Notes: generated by a model from the sequence alone, not told the origin. Shown: positions 1 to 9,729, numbered from the stretch's first letter. The stretch is DNA of 64,000 nucleotides from Sphingomonas sp. PP-F2F-A104-K0414 (GCF_004340945.1 NZ_SLYD01000010.1:1-64000), one strand, 5' to 3'. Numbers and translations: made by a program.

Positions 1-1
1 C

Positions 2-592
2 CGGCTGATGTCGCTGCACGAAACTGGGCGCCTCGCGTTCTACGGCAGGCTCGCGCACCTCGCCGACCGGCGTGCATTCCTGCGGCACCTGTCCCCGGTC
101 AGGAAGAAGCGCTGGGTTGTCTACGCCAAGCCGCCGTTTGCCGGCCCCGAGACGGTGCTCTCCTATCTGTCGCGCTACACGCATCGCGTTGCGATCTCGA
201 ACAGCCGAATCCTGCACTTCGACCAGACCGGCGTTACCTTCCGCTATAAAGATTATCGCCGGGGTGGCGCCGACCGCCAGCAGATTATGACGCTGACCGC
301 CGACGAGTTCATCCGCCGCTTCCTGCTCCACGTCCTGCCGAAGGGCTTCCACCGCATCCGCCACTATGGCCTGCTCGCAGGCGCCACCCGCAAGGCACAT
401 CTCGAACGAGCCCGCGAACTGCTCGGGGTCGCACCGCCCGCGGCGTCCGACGCACGAGCCGAACCGGACGACATCCGGCCGTCATGCCCGTGTTGCGGCG
501 GGCGTATGGTAGTCATCGAGACCTTCCTTCGCCAGCGCCAGGCCCGCGCTCCACCGACGCCTGCGCTGTTATCCGGGATACAGGCGTCGTGA
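2..592 (+). CDS. IS91-family transposase, C-terminal part (cut by window start)
   Basis: The frame is open to the left edge, so the N-terminus lies outside the window; about 196 residues are visible. The text carries the conserved rolling-circle (HUH/Y2) transposase core of IS91-like elements: a segment reading SYLSRYTHRVAISNSR around residues 60-75, then FRYKDYRRG and a C-terminal CPCCGG Cys cluster. IS91 transposases nick and transfer single strands and leave no target duplication. I cannot place the element's terminus in the bases after the stop. The call is firm at family level; whether the copy is intact cannot be judged. Confidence 0.85.
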   Translation, partial: RLMSLHETGRLAFYGRLAHLADRRAFLRHLSPVRKKRWVVYAKPPFAGPETVLSYLSRYTHRVAISNSRILHFDQTGVTFRYKDYRRGGADRQQIMTLTADEFIRRFLLHVLPKGFHRIRHYGLLAGATRKAHLERARELLGVAPPAASDARAEPDDIRPSCPCCGGRMVVIETFLRQRQARAPPTPALLSGIQAS

Positions 593-1079
593 CCCGGCAC
601 GGCCAAGGAGTTATCTATCTCGCAGGGCTCGTGCTCGCGGAGACGATGTTACCTGCGCCGATAGCCATCAGAGGGGCGGCAACATCGAGCAATGCCGCGC
701 TGTCAGCGCTCGCGAACCCATCATGCCCACCGGAATCCAGACAGTCTGCTCCTAGGCTCGCGGCCACATGCGCCATGGCGCGGGCCACCAAAACCAGCCG
801 GAAACCGAAAACCCCATAGCGCATCGCCTGCGGCCCGTGGGTTCGGGCTTCCAAGACTTTCGTACGCCTGCCGGCATCCGAAACTCTTCAGGATAACAGA
901 CCTTCCGATATTGGCAGGCGGGCGGCGGTAGCCGACATTGGAGGACGCAGTCCGTTTCCAGAAAAGGACGGTGATCCGAGAACTTGGTGCAACTATGCGG
1001 AGCAATCGCGAAGTCGGTGGACACCGTTTTGGGGAGCGTCCAAATCCGGCAGTATTCAACAATCATCATGGGACTGTAG
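593..1079. other. Gene-free stretch after the IS91 transposase
   Basis: About 490 bases hold only short overlapping frames on both strands with no recognisable protein features. It probably includes the 3' end of the IS91-like element and the promoter of the MBL-fold gene that starts at 1080. I could not identify a convincing terminal hairpin or promoter. Confidence 0.4.
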
Positions 1080-1961
1080 ATGACCCTTCGTTCGATAGCC
1101 GCGCTCGGATTTGCCATATTCTTAGGGTCGACGGTGCTGGCGAAGCCGGTGCCGATCGGGCCTGCGGCGGTGCCGTTCAGCATCGGCTCGGTGCGCGCCG
1201 TGGCGCTGCGCGACATGATCAACCGCGTTCCGAACGACGGCAGCGTGTTCGGCAAGAAGGAAGGTCCGGCAGCTGTCGCGGATCTACTGCGCAAAGCAGG
1301 CGCGCCAACCGACGCGTTATCGCTCGGCGTCGACGCGCTGCTGGTCCGCATGCCGGGCCGTATGGTCCTTATCGACACTGGCCTGGGCCCCAAGGTTGGT
1401 GGCGTCCTGATGCAGAGCCTGGCGCTTGCCAAAGTATCGCCGGCGGACATTACTGACGTCCTCATCACGCATTCGCACGGCGATCATGTCGGCGGGCTGT
1501 CGAGCGCGGACGGCAAACTGGCGTTTCCCAACGCGACGATCCGTATGACGCGCGCCGAATGGGCGTTCATGCAGAGCCAGCCCGACAATGCAGCGCTAAT
1601 CGCGACGATCACGCCGAAGGTCACGCCATTTGATCCTGGCGCGGTGGTGATGCCGGGTATCCGCGCGGTACCACTGTCGGGGCACACGCCCGGCCATAGC
1701 GGCTACGAAATTACGTCAGACAGCCAGAGGCTACTCGACATGGGCGACACTGCTCATAGCGCTATCGTGTCTCTCGCCAGGCCCGAATGGATCATCGGCT
1801 ACGACACCGACGGCGAGCAGGGGCGCCAGCGGCGGACGGCCGAGTTGGCCAAGTTGGCAGCGAGCGGCGAACATGTGTTTAGCCCACACTTTCCGTTCCC
1901 AGGGCTCGGCCAGATCGTCAAGGCCGGCACGGCGTATCGCTGGCAACCGGTGAGACGCTGA
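1080..1961 (+). CDS. Secreted MBL-fold metallo-hydrolase
   Basis: A 293-residue metallo-beta-lactamase-fold protein. Residues 1-21 form a signal peptide (hydrophobic GFAIFLGSTVLA, then a cut near AKP), so it likely acts in the periplasm. The metal site is visible: THSHGDHVGG around residue 130 is the HxHxDH motif, SGHTPGH around 200 gives the next His, and DMGDTAH around 220 gives the bridging Asp. The family hydrolyses esters, lactones or amides; quorum-quenching lactonases and aryl esterases have this layout, but the substrate cannot be told. It is followed 19 bases later by a convergent hydrolase gene. Confidence 0.85.
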   Translation: MTLRSIAALGFAIFLGSTVLAKPVPIGPAAVPFSIGSVRAVALRDMINRVPNDGSVFGKKEGPAAVADLLRKAGAPTDALSLGVDALLVRMPGRMVLIDTGLGPKVGGVLMQSLALAKVSPADITDVLITHSHGDHVGGLSSADGKLAFPNATIRMTRAEWAFMQSQPDNAALIATITPKVTPFDPGAVVMPGIRAVPLSGHTPGHSGYEITSDSQRLLDMGDTAHSAIVSLARPEWIIGYDTDGEQGRQRRTAELAKLAASGEHVFSPHFPFPGLGQIVKAGTAYRWQPVRR

Positions 1962-1980
1962 GGAGGACGAGACGCCGTCT

Positions 1981-2976
1981 TCAAAGAACGCCGATGTTAT
2001 GCAGCCACTGCTTAACCTGTCCCGGCCATTCCCTCGAAATCGGATCGACCGTGGGCCGCATTCCGAAAGCATGGCCGCCCTTGGCGTACAGGCGCATATC
2101 GACAGGCACGCCCGCATCACTGAGCGCCAAGGCATAGGCCATCGGCTGCCGAATGGGGTCCGTCGGGTCGTTCATGGCATGAAGGATCAGCGTCGGCGGT
2201 GCCTTGGGACTGATGGTCACCCATGGCTTGAGCTCAAGACTGTTCCGGCCCTTGCTGTTGTCCAGCATACGTGCCGTGTAGGCGACGATTGCAAAGTCCG
2301 GCCGGGGCGATTGGCGGTCAGCCGCGTCCGTGAGTGGATAGCTGCGCGCCACGGTGTTGCTCATGTTCGCTGCCAGAAATGCGCCCGCAGAAAAGCCGAT
2401 GACGCCGATCTTGTGCGAGTCGATCCCGTAGGACGCAGCCTGCTGGCGCATCATCCCGATCGCTCGCTGCGCGTCTTCCAAGCCCAATAGCACCTTCGGC
2501 CGCTGGCCCTGCGGCCAGTCTTGCGGCACCCGATATTTCAGCACCGCACAGGTCATACCCTGCTGCACCACCCAATCGCAGATCTCCGTACCCTCAAGAT
2601 CGGTCGCTATGACTTCAAACCCGCCGCCCGGCAGCACCAGCATGGCGGCTCCGCCATTGCGCCCCTTCGCACGATACAAGGTCATGGTCGGTCGGGTGAC
2701 GTAGCTCGCCCAATGCCATTTTCGCCCGCCGACGAGCCCGGTCCCGTTCCCGGTGGCCTCCGGCCGATCACCCGAGTCGGGCTTTGCGAGAGGCGTGCTT
2801 GCTGGCCAGAGCGGGATCTGAACCCCATTTTTGGCAGGCAGCCAGGTGCCTGCCCGTTCATTCTTGGGGAGGACAACCCTCGGAGGCGAGTTGTCGTTCT
2901 TGCTGATCTGCCCATAGGCTGCGCTAGCGATGCCAATTGCAATGAGAGAGGGGACGACGAACCGGAACTGCGACAA
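1981..2976 (-). CDS. Secreted alpha/beta hydrolase (acetyl-xylan-esterase / BD-FAE-like)
   Basis: A 331-residue protein if started at TTG 2976, which sits 7 bases after an AGGAGA ribosome site; the upstream TTG at 3003 has none. That start gives a clean signal peptide ending near AYGQ. The catalytic triad is visible, numbering from the longer start: Ser205 in GFSAG, Asp279 or Asp282 in HAMNDPTDP, and His311 in GGHAFGM. LPGGGF at 124-129 forms the oxyanion-hole segment. These features match the BD-FAE/prolyl-oligopeptidase-like esterase group, often carbohydrate esterases. The natural substrate is unknown. Confidence 0.8.
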   Translation of the reverse strand: MSQFRFVVPSLIAIGIASAAYGQISKNDNSPPRVVLPKNERAGTWLPAKNGVQIPLWPASTPLAKPDSGDRPEATGNGTGLVGGRKWHWASYVTRPTMTLYRAKGRNGGAAMLVLPGGGFEVIATDLEGTEICDWVVQQGMTCAVLKYRVPQDWPQGQRPKVLLGLEDAQRAIGMMRQQAASYGIDSHKIGVIGFSAGAFLAANMSNTVARSYPLTDAADRQSPRPDFAIVAYTARMLDNSKGRNSLELKPWVTISPKAPPTLILHAMNDPTDPIRQPMAYALALSDAGVPVDMRLYAKGGHAFGMRPTVDPISREWPGQVKQWLHNIGVL

Positions 2977-3167
2977 ACCGTATCTCCTGCTTTGAGGGCC
3001 CAACCTTCCTGCGGGATCAGGCGGATTGCAGAAACAGTGGTTAGCGGCCCAAGATCATCAGGCAACTGGTCGCTTCTCGCATAGGAACGGCCAAGGATAT
3101 CTCGGCGTCGCGCTGCTTGGCGGCACCCGCAGGGCCGACGGACGTTCCGTAGACTATAACTAGGGGG

Positions 3168-3893
3168 ATGCACGTGCGCGGTCTGGATTTCAGCTCTTGG
3201 CAGAGCCTGCTCGCCACCATCCTCGGACTGACGCTGGTTACGCTTTTGGGGGTTGGCATCCGTCTGCTCACCCAAATGACGTTCCAGCAGCGCCGTGAAC
3301 GGATGAACCGGCAGATCAATGAGCGCCTGAAGACGCTTATCGCTGCCTACAAGGTCCTTGGCGGCTCGTTCACCGGGGACCTAACCGTCGATCCGGCCCA
3401 CCGGCGCGACCTGCGGCGGCGGGAGGAGCAGGGCGGTGTCGCAGAGGAACCGATGGCTGCGCTGGACCTCAGTGCGGCAGGCGCGGCGCGGTCGGACCGC
3501 ACGCGCCGGATACGCGACGCGGTCGAGGCCGCGCTGTCTGACATCATCTTGCTCGGTACGGAGGAACATGTCCGGCTCGCGGACAGGGCGGTTCGCGAAC
3601 TGGTTGCGGGCCACCCGGTCCACACGCACGAACTGGTTGTGTCGCTGCGTGCGTTCGTGCGCGATGCGCTCGATCTCGACCCGATCCCGGCCGATCTGAT
3701 CATCGCTATGCAAGGACCCACGCGTCCGGCGTCGTCCGGCGGCGGCAGAGGTGGTGGCAACAAAGACGATGCTGGCCGGAGCGGCGGCGGTGGTGGTGGT
3801 ATGGGCGGCGGCGGGGTTGGAGGCGGCGGCATGGGCAACAATGCCTTTGGCGACGATCCACACCATGTCGCGGCGCAGACCGCGGAGCGATAG
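3168..3893 (+). CDS. Membrane-anchored hypothetical protein with Gly-rich tail
   Basis: About 240 residues, not assigned to a named family. One transmembrane helix lies near residues 11-34, followed by a charged, probably cytoplasmic region (QQRRERMNRQINERLK) with helical, coiled-coil character. A Gly-rich low-complexity tail runs from about residue 185 (GGGGGGMGGGGVGGGG). The ATG at 3168 abuts AGGGGG with no spacer; GTG at 3174 lies 6 bases after it and may be the true start. The Gly tail sits in very GC-rich DNA, so its length may vary between strains. Confidence 0.65.
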   Translation: MHVRGLDFSSWQSLLATILGLTLVTLLGVGIRLLTQMTFQQRRERMNRQINERLKTLIAAYKVLGGSFTGDLTVDPAHRRDLRRREEQGGVAEEPMAALDLSAAGAARSDRTRRIRDAVEAALSDIILLGTEEHVRLADRAVRELVAGHPVHTHELVVSLRAFVRDALDLDPIPADLIIAMQGPTRPASSGGGRGGGNKDDAGRSGGGGGGMGGGGVGGGGMGNNAFGDDPHHVAAQTAER

Positions 3894-4075
3894 GCTAAGC
3901 CTCCCCGGCTAAGTCTTGGCTGACCCATTTGTGGCCACTTCGGTGTCTTCGGTACAGCGAACCGCTGTCGTTATTGTCAGGCCGGCCCACGCATTCGACC
4001 GCGTCATCGGCGAGTTGGATAGGAAGCAATATCGCCGCCGTTGCTCGTCGCACTTGGCGCGCGTATCGCACTGGA

Positions 4076-4468
4076 ATGACACGTAATCGACCCTGGCGAA
4101 AAGCCCTGATCGTGCTGCTCGTCGCAGTCCTAGCCTTCACTGGCTATCACGCGGTCCGGACGGTCAGCGACGCGATTTATTGGAACGCGCACCGCGATGA
4201 GCCGATCGAGCGGTGGATGACGATAGGCTATGTCGCACATTCGTATCACGTCCCGCCCCATGTCCTGCATCAGGCGTTGAACCTGCCGCCGACGCCGGAC
4301 CGTCGGCCGCTCGGACGGATTGCGCGGGATAGCGGACGTTCGATGACGCAGATCGAGGCGAAACTGATGTATGCGATCGTCCACGCGCGGCCACCCTATC
4401 CGCCGCCCGGCCCACCGCCACGACCGTTCATGCGATCACCTACGTCGACGGCGTTGCCTGCCAAATGA
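4076..4468 (+). CDS. Small single-pass membrane protein, function unknown
   Basis: A 130-residue protein starting MTRNRPWRKA. One membrane segment (residues 9-24, ALIVLLVAVLAFTGYHA) is followed by an exported region with a Pro-rich tail (PPYPPPGPPPRP). Its stop overlaps the start of the DedA gene (ATGA), so the two are probably translated together and may act together at the inner membrane. The frame stays open upstream to 3929, but that extension lacks membrane or domain features. No family is recognised. Confidence 0.6.
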   Translation: MTRNRPWRKALIVLLVAVLAFTGYHAVRTVSDAIYWNAHRDEPIERWMTIGYVAHSYHVPPHVLHQALNLPPTPDRRPLGRIARDSGRSMTQIEAKLMYAIVHARPPYPPPGPPPRPFMRSPTSTALPAK

Positions 4469-5070
4469 CCGATCAGCTGCTTGAACTGCTGACGACCTAC
4501 GGGCTGCCTGCCCTGTTTGGTGCAATGATCCTCGCTGCGGCTGGCATGCCGTTCCCGAGCTCGCTGACGTTAGTCGCGATGGGTTCGTTCGTCGCGCAGG
4601 GGGAGCTCGCATTCTGGCCCGTGATCTTTGCAGGCGCCTCCGGCGCGATCGTCGGCGACCAGATCGGCTATGCCTTTGGACGATACGGCGGTCGGCCGCT
4701 GCTTTCAGCGGTTACGAAGCGGATCGGCGGGGCAGACAAGGTCGAGCAGGCCGAAGCCTATTCTCGCAAATGGGCGGGTTGGGGCATCTTCTTCAGCCGG
4801 TGGCTGATTGGGCCACTGGGACCATGGATCAACATCACCAGCGGGCTGACCGAATACCCATGGGTGCGGTTCATCGTCCTCGATGTTGCTGGCGAAGTGC
4901 TTTGGCTTTTGATCTACGTCTCGCTGGGCCGCGCCTTCAGCGACCAGGTTCAGACGATCGCAAGCCTGCTTGGCAACCTGACCTGGGTGATCGTTGGCTT
5001 GCTCGTCGCCGGGCTGCTGGGTTGGAAACTGTTCGGCCGTTCGAGCAAACTCTCAGATGATGCGGCATGA
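4465..5070 (+). CDS. DedA-family membrane protein (VTT domain)
   Basis: A 201-residue polytopic inner-membrane protein. It shows DedA/SNARE-associated features: an early re-entrant region (PALFGAMILAAAGMPFPSS), GDQIGYAFGRYGG around residues 67-79, and FFSRWLIGPLGP around 110-121, where the conserved Arg and Gly/Pro residues lie. DedA proteins are linked to lipid scrambling or undecaprenyl-phosphate recycling and proton-dependent membrane homeostasis. It overlaps the preceding small membrane protein gene by four bases. Confidence 0.85.
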   Translation: MTDQLLELLTTYGLPALFGAMILAAAGMPFPSSLTLVAMGSFVAQGELAFWPVIFAGASGAIVGDQIGYAFGRYGGRPLLSAVTKRIGGADKVEQAEAYSRKWAGWGIFFSRWLIGPLGPWINITSGLTEYPWVRFIVLDVAGEVLWLLIYVSLGRAFSDQVQTIASLLGNLTWVIVGLLVAGLLGWKLFGRSSKLSDDAA

Positions 5071-5186
5071 TGAGCTGTCGCCGAGCAGTGCTTTCCGCTT
5101 AAGCTCGTCAGCCTCCAGGATCGACAGCCCAAGGCGCCGTCCACCTCGCCGTCTGCGCGATTCGTCGGACATCACTGGAGTCTTCG

Positions 5187-6617
5187 TCAGGCGCGCTGTT
5201 GAAGCGCGGTCCGGGTCTGTGCGCTCCAGGTCTGGCCGCCGCGCAAAAAGGCGTACCAGCCATAGATCGCACCCGCATGGCGCAACAGCTGGAAGCTGAA
5301 CGGCTCGGCGATTGCGGCGATGATCGCGGGGCCAAGGTTCAAACCCTCGCGCTGCCCCGTCCAGCGCTTGTAGATGCGAAGCGACCAAAGGTGAAAGCTA
5401 AGGTCGATCGCGATCTTGGCGATCATCACGAGCAGGATCGGGAAGGCGAGCGTGTAGCGACCGGTGACGACGAGCCCGATCAGCACCGCAAAGGCAGCCA
5501 GCCCGTAGATCGGCTGCACCGTATCGAGCGCCTTCACCGGGAGCATCCGCGTACCCAGCCGCCCGTAGCGCGCGTTACCGACCATGTCCCGGTTCCAGTA
5601 CTGCGTCTGCAAGAAGCCGCCGAACCAGCGCTGTCGCTGCTTCAGGAAGGCGGGGATGCTGGCGGGCGCGTCGGTTCGGGCCAGCGCGCCACCGACGACG
5701 CGAACCGTCCAGTGCAGCCCGGCGTCGTGCGCATGGCGATGCAACCGATGAATCAGTTCGTAATCCTCCACCATGCAATCGGGATCGAACCCCCCGACCG
5801 TCAGCACCGCGTCGCGCCGGAACGCCGCGAAGGCGCCCGAGATCAGCAACAGACCGTCGATCCGCATCCACGCGTCGCGCGATAGGAAGTTGCGGACATA
5901 TTCGTAGGACTGGAACCACTCGAATATCCGACCGCTCAGGCTTGGACCGCAGATCGGCGCCAGTACCCCGGTGGCCGCCACCAGCTCTGGCTCCGCTGCA
6001 AAGGCGGCACGCATAGCGGCGATCGAGCCGGACTCGATCAACGTGTCGGCATCCACGGTCAGAACCACGTCCGTCTCGATCCGCTCGAGCGCGGCATTGA
6101 GCGCGCGGGCCTTGCCGCCATGCGGCAGTCGTAGCCACTGAAGCCGTGTGTGCCCGACCTCGAGCTCGGCAAGTTCTCCGAGTGGTGGTGTCGCCAACGC
6201 ATAGCCGTCCGCCATGGCAAACGGCGTATCGTCACTCGATCCGTCGTCAGCGATCAGGATCGCCTCGGGTGGCTGGTCCTGGGCAAGGAGCCGGTCGATC
6301 GCCAGCCGGATCACGCCTGCCTCGTTATGCGCGGCGACGATTACACCGAAGGTCGGCTGCACGCCGCTCGGGGCCGGCGTCGCGGTCTGCGCGAGGTTCC
6401 GGATCTGCCAAGCCGTAAACACGAGCAGCGCCGTGTCGTACAGGATGTACGCAATCCCGACCGACCATATGGCGAGTCCCTGGCGCAGAAACGCCTGCGC
6501 GATCAGCACGAGGAACACTAGCGGGGCGGCCAAGTTGATCACCCTGCTTGCCAGCGGGATCGACCGTGGCGAGAGACGCGGCGACTGCGCGGTAAAAATT
6601 GCCGAGAGGGATTGCAT
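5187..6617 (-). CDS. Processive family 2 glycosyltransferase (cellulose-synthase-like)
   Basis: A 476-residue membrane glycosyltransferase. Two N-terminal helices (residues 25-70) precede a GT-A domain with DDGSSDD (124-130), DAD (189-191), ED (284-285, catalytic base) and QRQRW (327-331). These are the D,D,D,QxxRW signature of processive beta-glycosyltransferases. Several C-terminal helices form the translocation pore region. It likely polymerises and exports a polysaccharide or acts on a lipid carrier; hyaluronan, chitin and cellulose synthases and poly-GlcNAc synthases share this plan, so the sugar cannot be fixed. It has no partner subunit nearby. Confidence 0.85.
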   Translation of the reverse strand: MQSLSAIFTAQSPRLSPRSIPLASRVINLAAPLVFLVLIAQAFLRQGLAIWSVGIAYILYDTALLVFTAWQIRNLAQTATPAPSGVQPTFGVIVAAHNEAGVIRLAIDRLLAQDQPPEAILIADDGSSDDTPFAMADGYALATPPLGELAELEVGHTRLQWLRLPHGGKARALNAALERIETDVVLTVDADTLIESGSIAAMRAAFAAEPELVAATGVLAPICGPSLSGRIFEWFQSYEYVRNFLSRDAWMRIDGLLLISGAFAAFRRDAVLTVGGFDPDCMVEDYELIHRLHRHAHDAGLHWTVRVVGGALARTDAPASIPAFLKQRQRWFGGFLQTQYWNRDMVGNARYGRLGTRMLPVKALDTVQPIYGLAAFAVLIGLVVTGRYTLAFPILLVMIAKIAIDLSFHLWSLRIYKRWTGQREGLNLGPAIIAAIAEPFSFQLLRHAGAIYGWYAFLRGGQTWSAQTRTALQQRA

Positions 6618-6711
6618 CGGCCAGCGCCTAACGCTGGCTTGCTGAACGCGCTATTGCGGAATGTGCCGAGAACCGGGAATCGGTAAAAGGTCGTGGAGCG
6701 GATTGCAGCGG

Positions 6712-7281
6712 ATGATTACCAGATACACCGGCGTCGCCATCGCCTTCCATTGGCTGGTCGCGGTGGGGATCGTCATCAACATGACCCTGCCCTGGCTCTG
6801 GCCACATCTTGCCGACGACCGCGTGCGCCCCGCGATAGACCTGCACAAGTCGATCGGGATCACGATCCTCGGCCTGGCAACCATGCGCCTGCTCTGGCGG
6901 CTGACGCATCGGCCTCCCCCGATGCCGACCACCTATCAGAAATGGGAAATCGGCGCGGCCCATGTGACCCACTGGCTGTTGTACGCGCTGATCTTTGCCA
7001 TGCCGCTGACCGGCTGGATCATGGACTCGGCGTACAAGGATGCGGCGACCCACCCGATGTTCCTGTTCGGACTGTTCGAATGGCCGCGGATCGGCACGAT
7101 ATTAAGCCTGCCGCCCGCCACGCGCGACGCCGTCCACGATGGTTTCGGCGCCTTGCACGTTTACCTGTCCTACCTGCTCTATACACTGGTCGCGCTTCAC
7201 ATCGGCGGCGCGCTCAAGCATGAATGGATCGATCGACACCGCGAATTAAGCCGCATGATGCCGGTTTGGCGCCGCCGTTGA
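6712..7281 (+). CDS. Cytochrome b561
   Basis: A 189-residue four-helix membrane haem protein of the bacterial b561 (YodB/CybB) type. It begins MITRYTGVAIAFHWLVA, where the first haem-ligand His lies, and carries further His residues in DLHKSIGITILGL, HVTHWLLYAL and FGALHVYLSYLLYTLVALHIGGALKHEW. The ATG at 6712 is chosen because homologous proteins begin close to this RYTGVAIAFHW segment; an in-frame ATG at 6661 only adds a polar stretch. Family members oxidise ubiquinol, reduce superoxide or pass electrons to periplasmic partners. It stands alone. Confidence 0.85.
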   Translation: MITRYTGVAIAFHWLVAVGIVINMTLPWLWPHLADDRVRPAIDLHKSIGITILGLATMRLLWRLTHRPPPMPTTYQKWEIGAAHVTHWLLYALIFAMPLTGWIMDSAYKDAATHPMFLFGLFEWPRIGTILSLPPATRDAVHDGFGALHVYLSYLLYTLVALHIGGALKHEWIDRHRELSRMMPVWRRR

Positions 7282-7362
7282 GGGAAGTGAGCGACGCGGC
7301 TGCCGCTTAGAGAATGGACGGCTGTTCGGTACAGAAGCACGCCCGCCTGCAAGACCCAGAAG

Positions 7363-7415
7363 GCGACATTCGCGGCCATTCGCACACTACCCAAGAACGG
7401 ACATCCGTTCATTTC
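7363..7415 (+). repeat. Dispersed intergenic repeat, copy A
   Basis: A degenerate copy of an approximately 55 bp element seen five times between genes in this window. Its recognisable tail is ACCCAAG, then CGGACATCCGTTCATTT. Compare the copies near 13841, 17971/19371, 22399 and 28590, which share CCCAACT followed by a few bases and a GTTCAT-type end. Confidence 0.45.
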
Positions 7416-7521
7416 GGTAGTTCATAAGCGTCACCACTCGGATCGACATCTGCAATCCTATCAAGCCGGAAAAGGCATCCAGCGTCGCTCGGCGCTCCGG
7501 GCAGCGAGCGACGGCGGTTGA

Positions 7522-8424
7522 TCAGGCGTCGGCGAGCCCTGACAAGTCCATCGCGGCGAGGTCCGTGAGCAGATCAGGCCCCGACGGCTCCCATCCAAGA
7601 CGCGCGCGCGTCCAGGCACTCGATGCGATCATGTCGAGCGCCGCAAACGGTGCCATCCAGCCGAAATAGTGCTCGACTTCGTCGCCTGTCACCGAACGGA
7701 CAGGCAACCCAGTTCCCCTTCCGATCGCCTCCGCGATGGCGCGTGCCGTCACGCCCTCCTCGACGGACGCATTGTAACGGGCACCGGGCTCGCCTTTCTC
7801 CAATGCCAGAACGTAGAGCTTGGCGACGTCGCTGACGTGTGCAGCAGCCCAGCGCGTGGTGCCCTCGCCCACATACGCCATCGCTCCGGCACGGCGCGCC
7901 TCCGCGATCAGCGGCGTGATCAACCCGGCCTTGGTGGTGTCGTGCACCTGTGGCAGCCGAATGGTGCGTACGTCGATGCGCTGGGCGATCAACGCCGCGC
8001 CCGCCAGTTCGGTCGCGATGCGCGGATTGGCGTGACCCGGGTTGAGCACGTCCTCCATCGCCGGACCGCCGTTGAGCGGCGTGCCGATGCCGACGCCCGA
8101 GGTGATCAGGATCGGCTTGTGCGTCCCCGCCAGCGCCTCCCCCATTGCCGCGATGTTGCGTTCGTCCTTACGGGTGTTCTCGAAGAAGGTCGTGAAATTG
8201 TGGTCGAACGCGCAGTGGATCACCGCGTCGGCCGCCGCAGCGCCACTCGCGAGCGTCTCGGGCTGTTCAAGGTCGCCGCGATGGACTTCGACGCCGGCCG
8301 CTTCGAGGCGATGGGCACCCGCGTCGGAGCGAGTGAGGCCAAGCACCCGATGCCCTCGAGCGAGAAGTTCGGGAATAACGTGCGAGCCGATAAAGCCGGT
8401 CGCGCCGGTTAGAAACACGCGCAT
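7522..8424 (-). CDS. NAD(P)-dependent epimerase / atypical SDR
   Basis: A 300-residue extended short-chain dehydrogenase. GATGFIGSHV at residues 6-15 is the nucleotide-binding TGxxGxxG motif. The usual SDR Tyr-Lys pair is not obvious, which fits the atypical or NAD(P)H-binding groups. The ATG at 8424 is preferred because AAGGAGA lies 7 bases upstream; the ATG at 8445 would place that site inside the gene. It is divergent from an XRE regulator that starts at 8521. This arrangement is common for MmyB-type regulators and the SDR they control. Confidence 0.8.
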   Translation of the reverse strand: MRVFLTGATGFIGSHVIPELLARGHRVLGLTRSDAGAHRLEAAGVEVHRGDLEQPETLASGAAAADAVIHCAFDHNFTTFFENTRKDERNIAAMGEALAGTHKPILITSGVGIGTPLNGGPAMEDVLNPGHANPRIATELAGAALIAQRIDVRTIRLPQVHDTTKAGLITPLIAEARRAGAMAYVGEGTTRWAAAHVSDVAKLYVLALEKGEPGARYNASVEEGVTARAIAEAIGRGTGLPVRSVTGDEVEHYFGWMAPFAALDMIASSAWTRARLGWEPSGPDLLTDLAAMDLSGLADA

Positions 8425-8520
8425 GGGAGATCTCCTTGTTGCCAAGGCGACGTATCGCGACCCGTCCGACCGTGTTAAAGTAGTGACCTTATCGTGGTAT
8501 AGCGTGTAACAGGATCGATC

Positions 8521-9729
8521 ATGGCCGGTGAGGCGCCAAACCCGCTCGGAACCTATCTCCGCGATCGTCGAACCCGGCTCGACCCGGTGGCCTTCGGGTT
8601 CGGCGGCGGCCGTCGGCGTACCCCTGGGCTACGCCGCGAAGAAGTGGCAAGCCGCGCCAACATCAGCCCGACATGGTACACGTGGCTGGAACAGGGGCGT
8701 GGCGGCGCGCCATCGGCCGACGTGCTCGACCGCATCGCCAAGGGCCTGATGCTCACCGAGCCGGAACGCGAGCACATCTACATGCTCGGCCTCGGTCGTC
8801 TGCCCGAGGCGCGCTACCAACCGGTCGATGGCATCAGCCCCCGGCTTCAACGCGTGCTCGACGGAATGGTGCTGAGCCCGGCGATCATCAAGACCGCGAT
8901 GTGGGACGTCGTCGGCTGGAACCGGGCGGCGGCGCTGTTGCTCACCGACTATGCCAAGCTCCCGCGCGAAGGTCGAAACATCCTTCGCCTGATGTTCGGC
9001 AGCGACCGTGTCCGCGCCCGGAACGAGGATTGGGACGGCATCGCTCGCTACGTCGTCGCTGCCTTTCGCGCGGACGTCGCGCGGGCAGGCGCGAACAACA
9101 GCACGGCCACGGCCGACTTGGTCGCCGAACTGTCTCGGATCAGCCCCGAGTTCGAAGCCCTATGGCGCGACAACGATGTGGTCGCGCACACCGAGGGGGT
9201 GAAACGAATCCATAACCCAGATGTAGGATTGCTCGCCATGGAGTTTTCCTCGTTCGCCGTCGAAGGGCGGCCCGAACTCGGAATGATCATCTACAACCCC
9301 GCATCGTTGGCGGATGCGGAACGACTGCGCGTAGTGTTGGACGCGTCGCGGGCGTGCGCGCCGAGCGCGTCGTGTGCCTTCAACTGCTCGGCAACCTCAT
9401 GCGCCAACGCCGCGTCCAAACCGCGCGCGACGCAGATCTGCGCAAGTTCGTCATGCTCGTGCGCCCAGTCGCTGGCGAGTTCGGCATGCTCGCGCGCGAG
9501 GTCGGCGGCCTCGCTGTCCGCCTGCGAACTGACCGAGACATATTCGCCCGCTGCCATCGACATCGCGCCCGCGACCATCGCCGCCGACCCCGCGACCAGT
9601 ACCGATCCGGTGGTCGCGCCCGACGCCGCTACGCCCGCGATCAGGCTGGCGGTCGAGACGATGCCGTCGTTCGCACCGAGCACCGCCGCGCGCAACCAGC
9701 CGGTCCGTGAGACCAGATGGCGTTCGTGA
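8521..9729 (+). CDS. XRE/MmyB-type transcriptional regulator with foreign 3' run-on
   Basis: The first roughly 273 residues form a MmyB-family regulator. An N-terminal HTH carries RRTPGLRREEVASRANIS (residues 32-49), and the MmyB ligand domain ends with FAVEGRPELGMIIYNPA near 258. Family members usually stop about there (260-290 residues). From about 9340 onward the frame runs antisense through the remains of a VIT-family gene, so the last 130 residues (Cys/Ala/Ser-rich) are read-through, not domain. The native stop was lost at a DNA junction. It probably regulates the divergent SDR gene. Confidence 0.75.
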   Translation: MAGEAPNPLGTYLRDRRTRLDPVAFGFGGGRRRTPGLRREEVASRANISPTWYTWLEQGRGGAPSADVLDRIAKGLMLTEPEREHIYMLGLGRLPEARYQPVDGISPRLQRVLDGMVLSPAIIKTAMWDVVGWNRAAALLLTDYAKLPREGRNILRLMFGSDRVRARNEDWDGIARYVVAAFRADVARAGANNSTATADLVAELSRISPEFEALWRDNDVVAHTEGVKRIHNPDVGLLAMEFSSFAVEGRPELGMIIYNPASLADAERLRVVLDASRACAPSASCAFNCSATSCANAASKPRATQICASSSCSCAQSLASSACSRARSAASLSACELTETYSPAAIDIAPATIAADPATSTDPVVAPDAATPAIRLAVETMPSFAPSTAARNQPVRETRWRS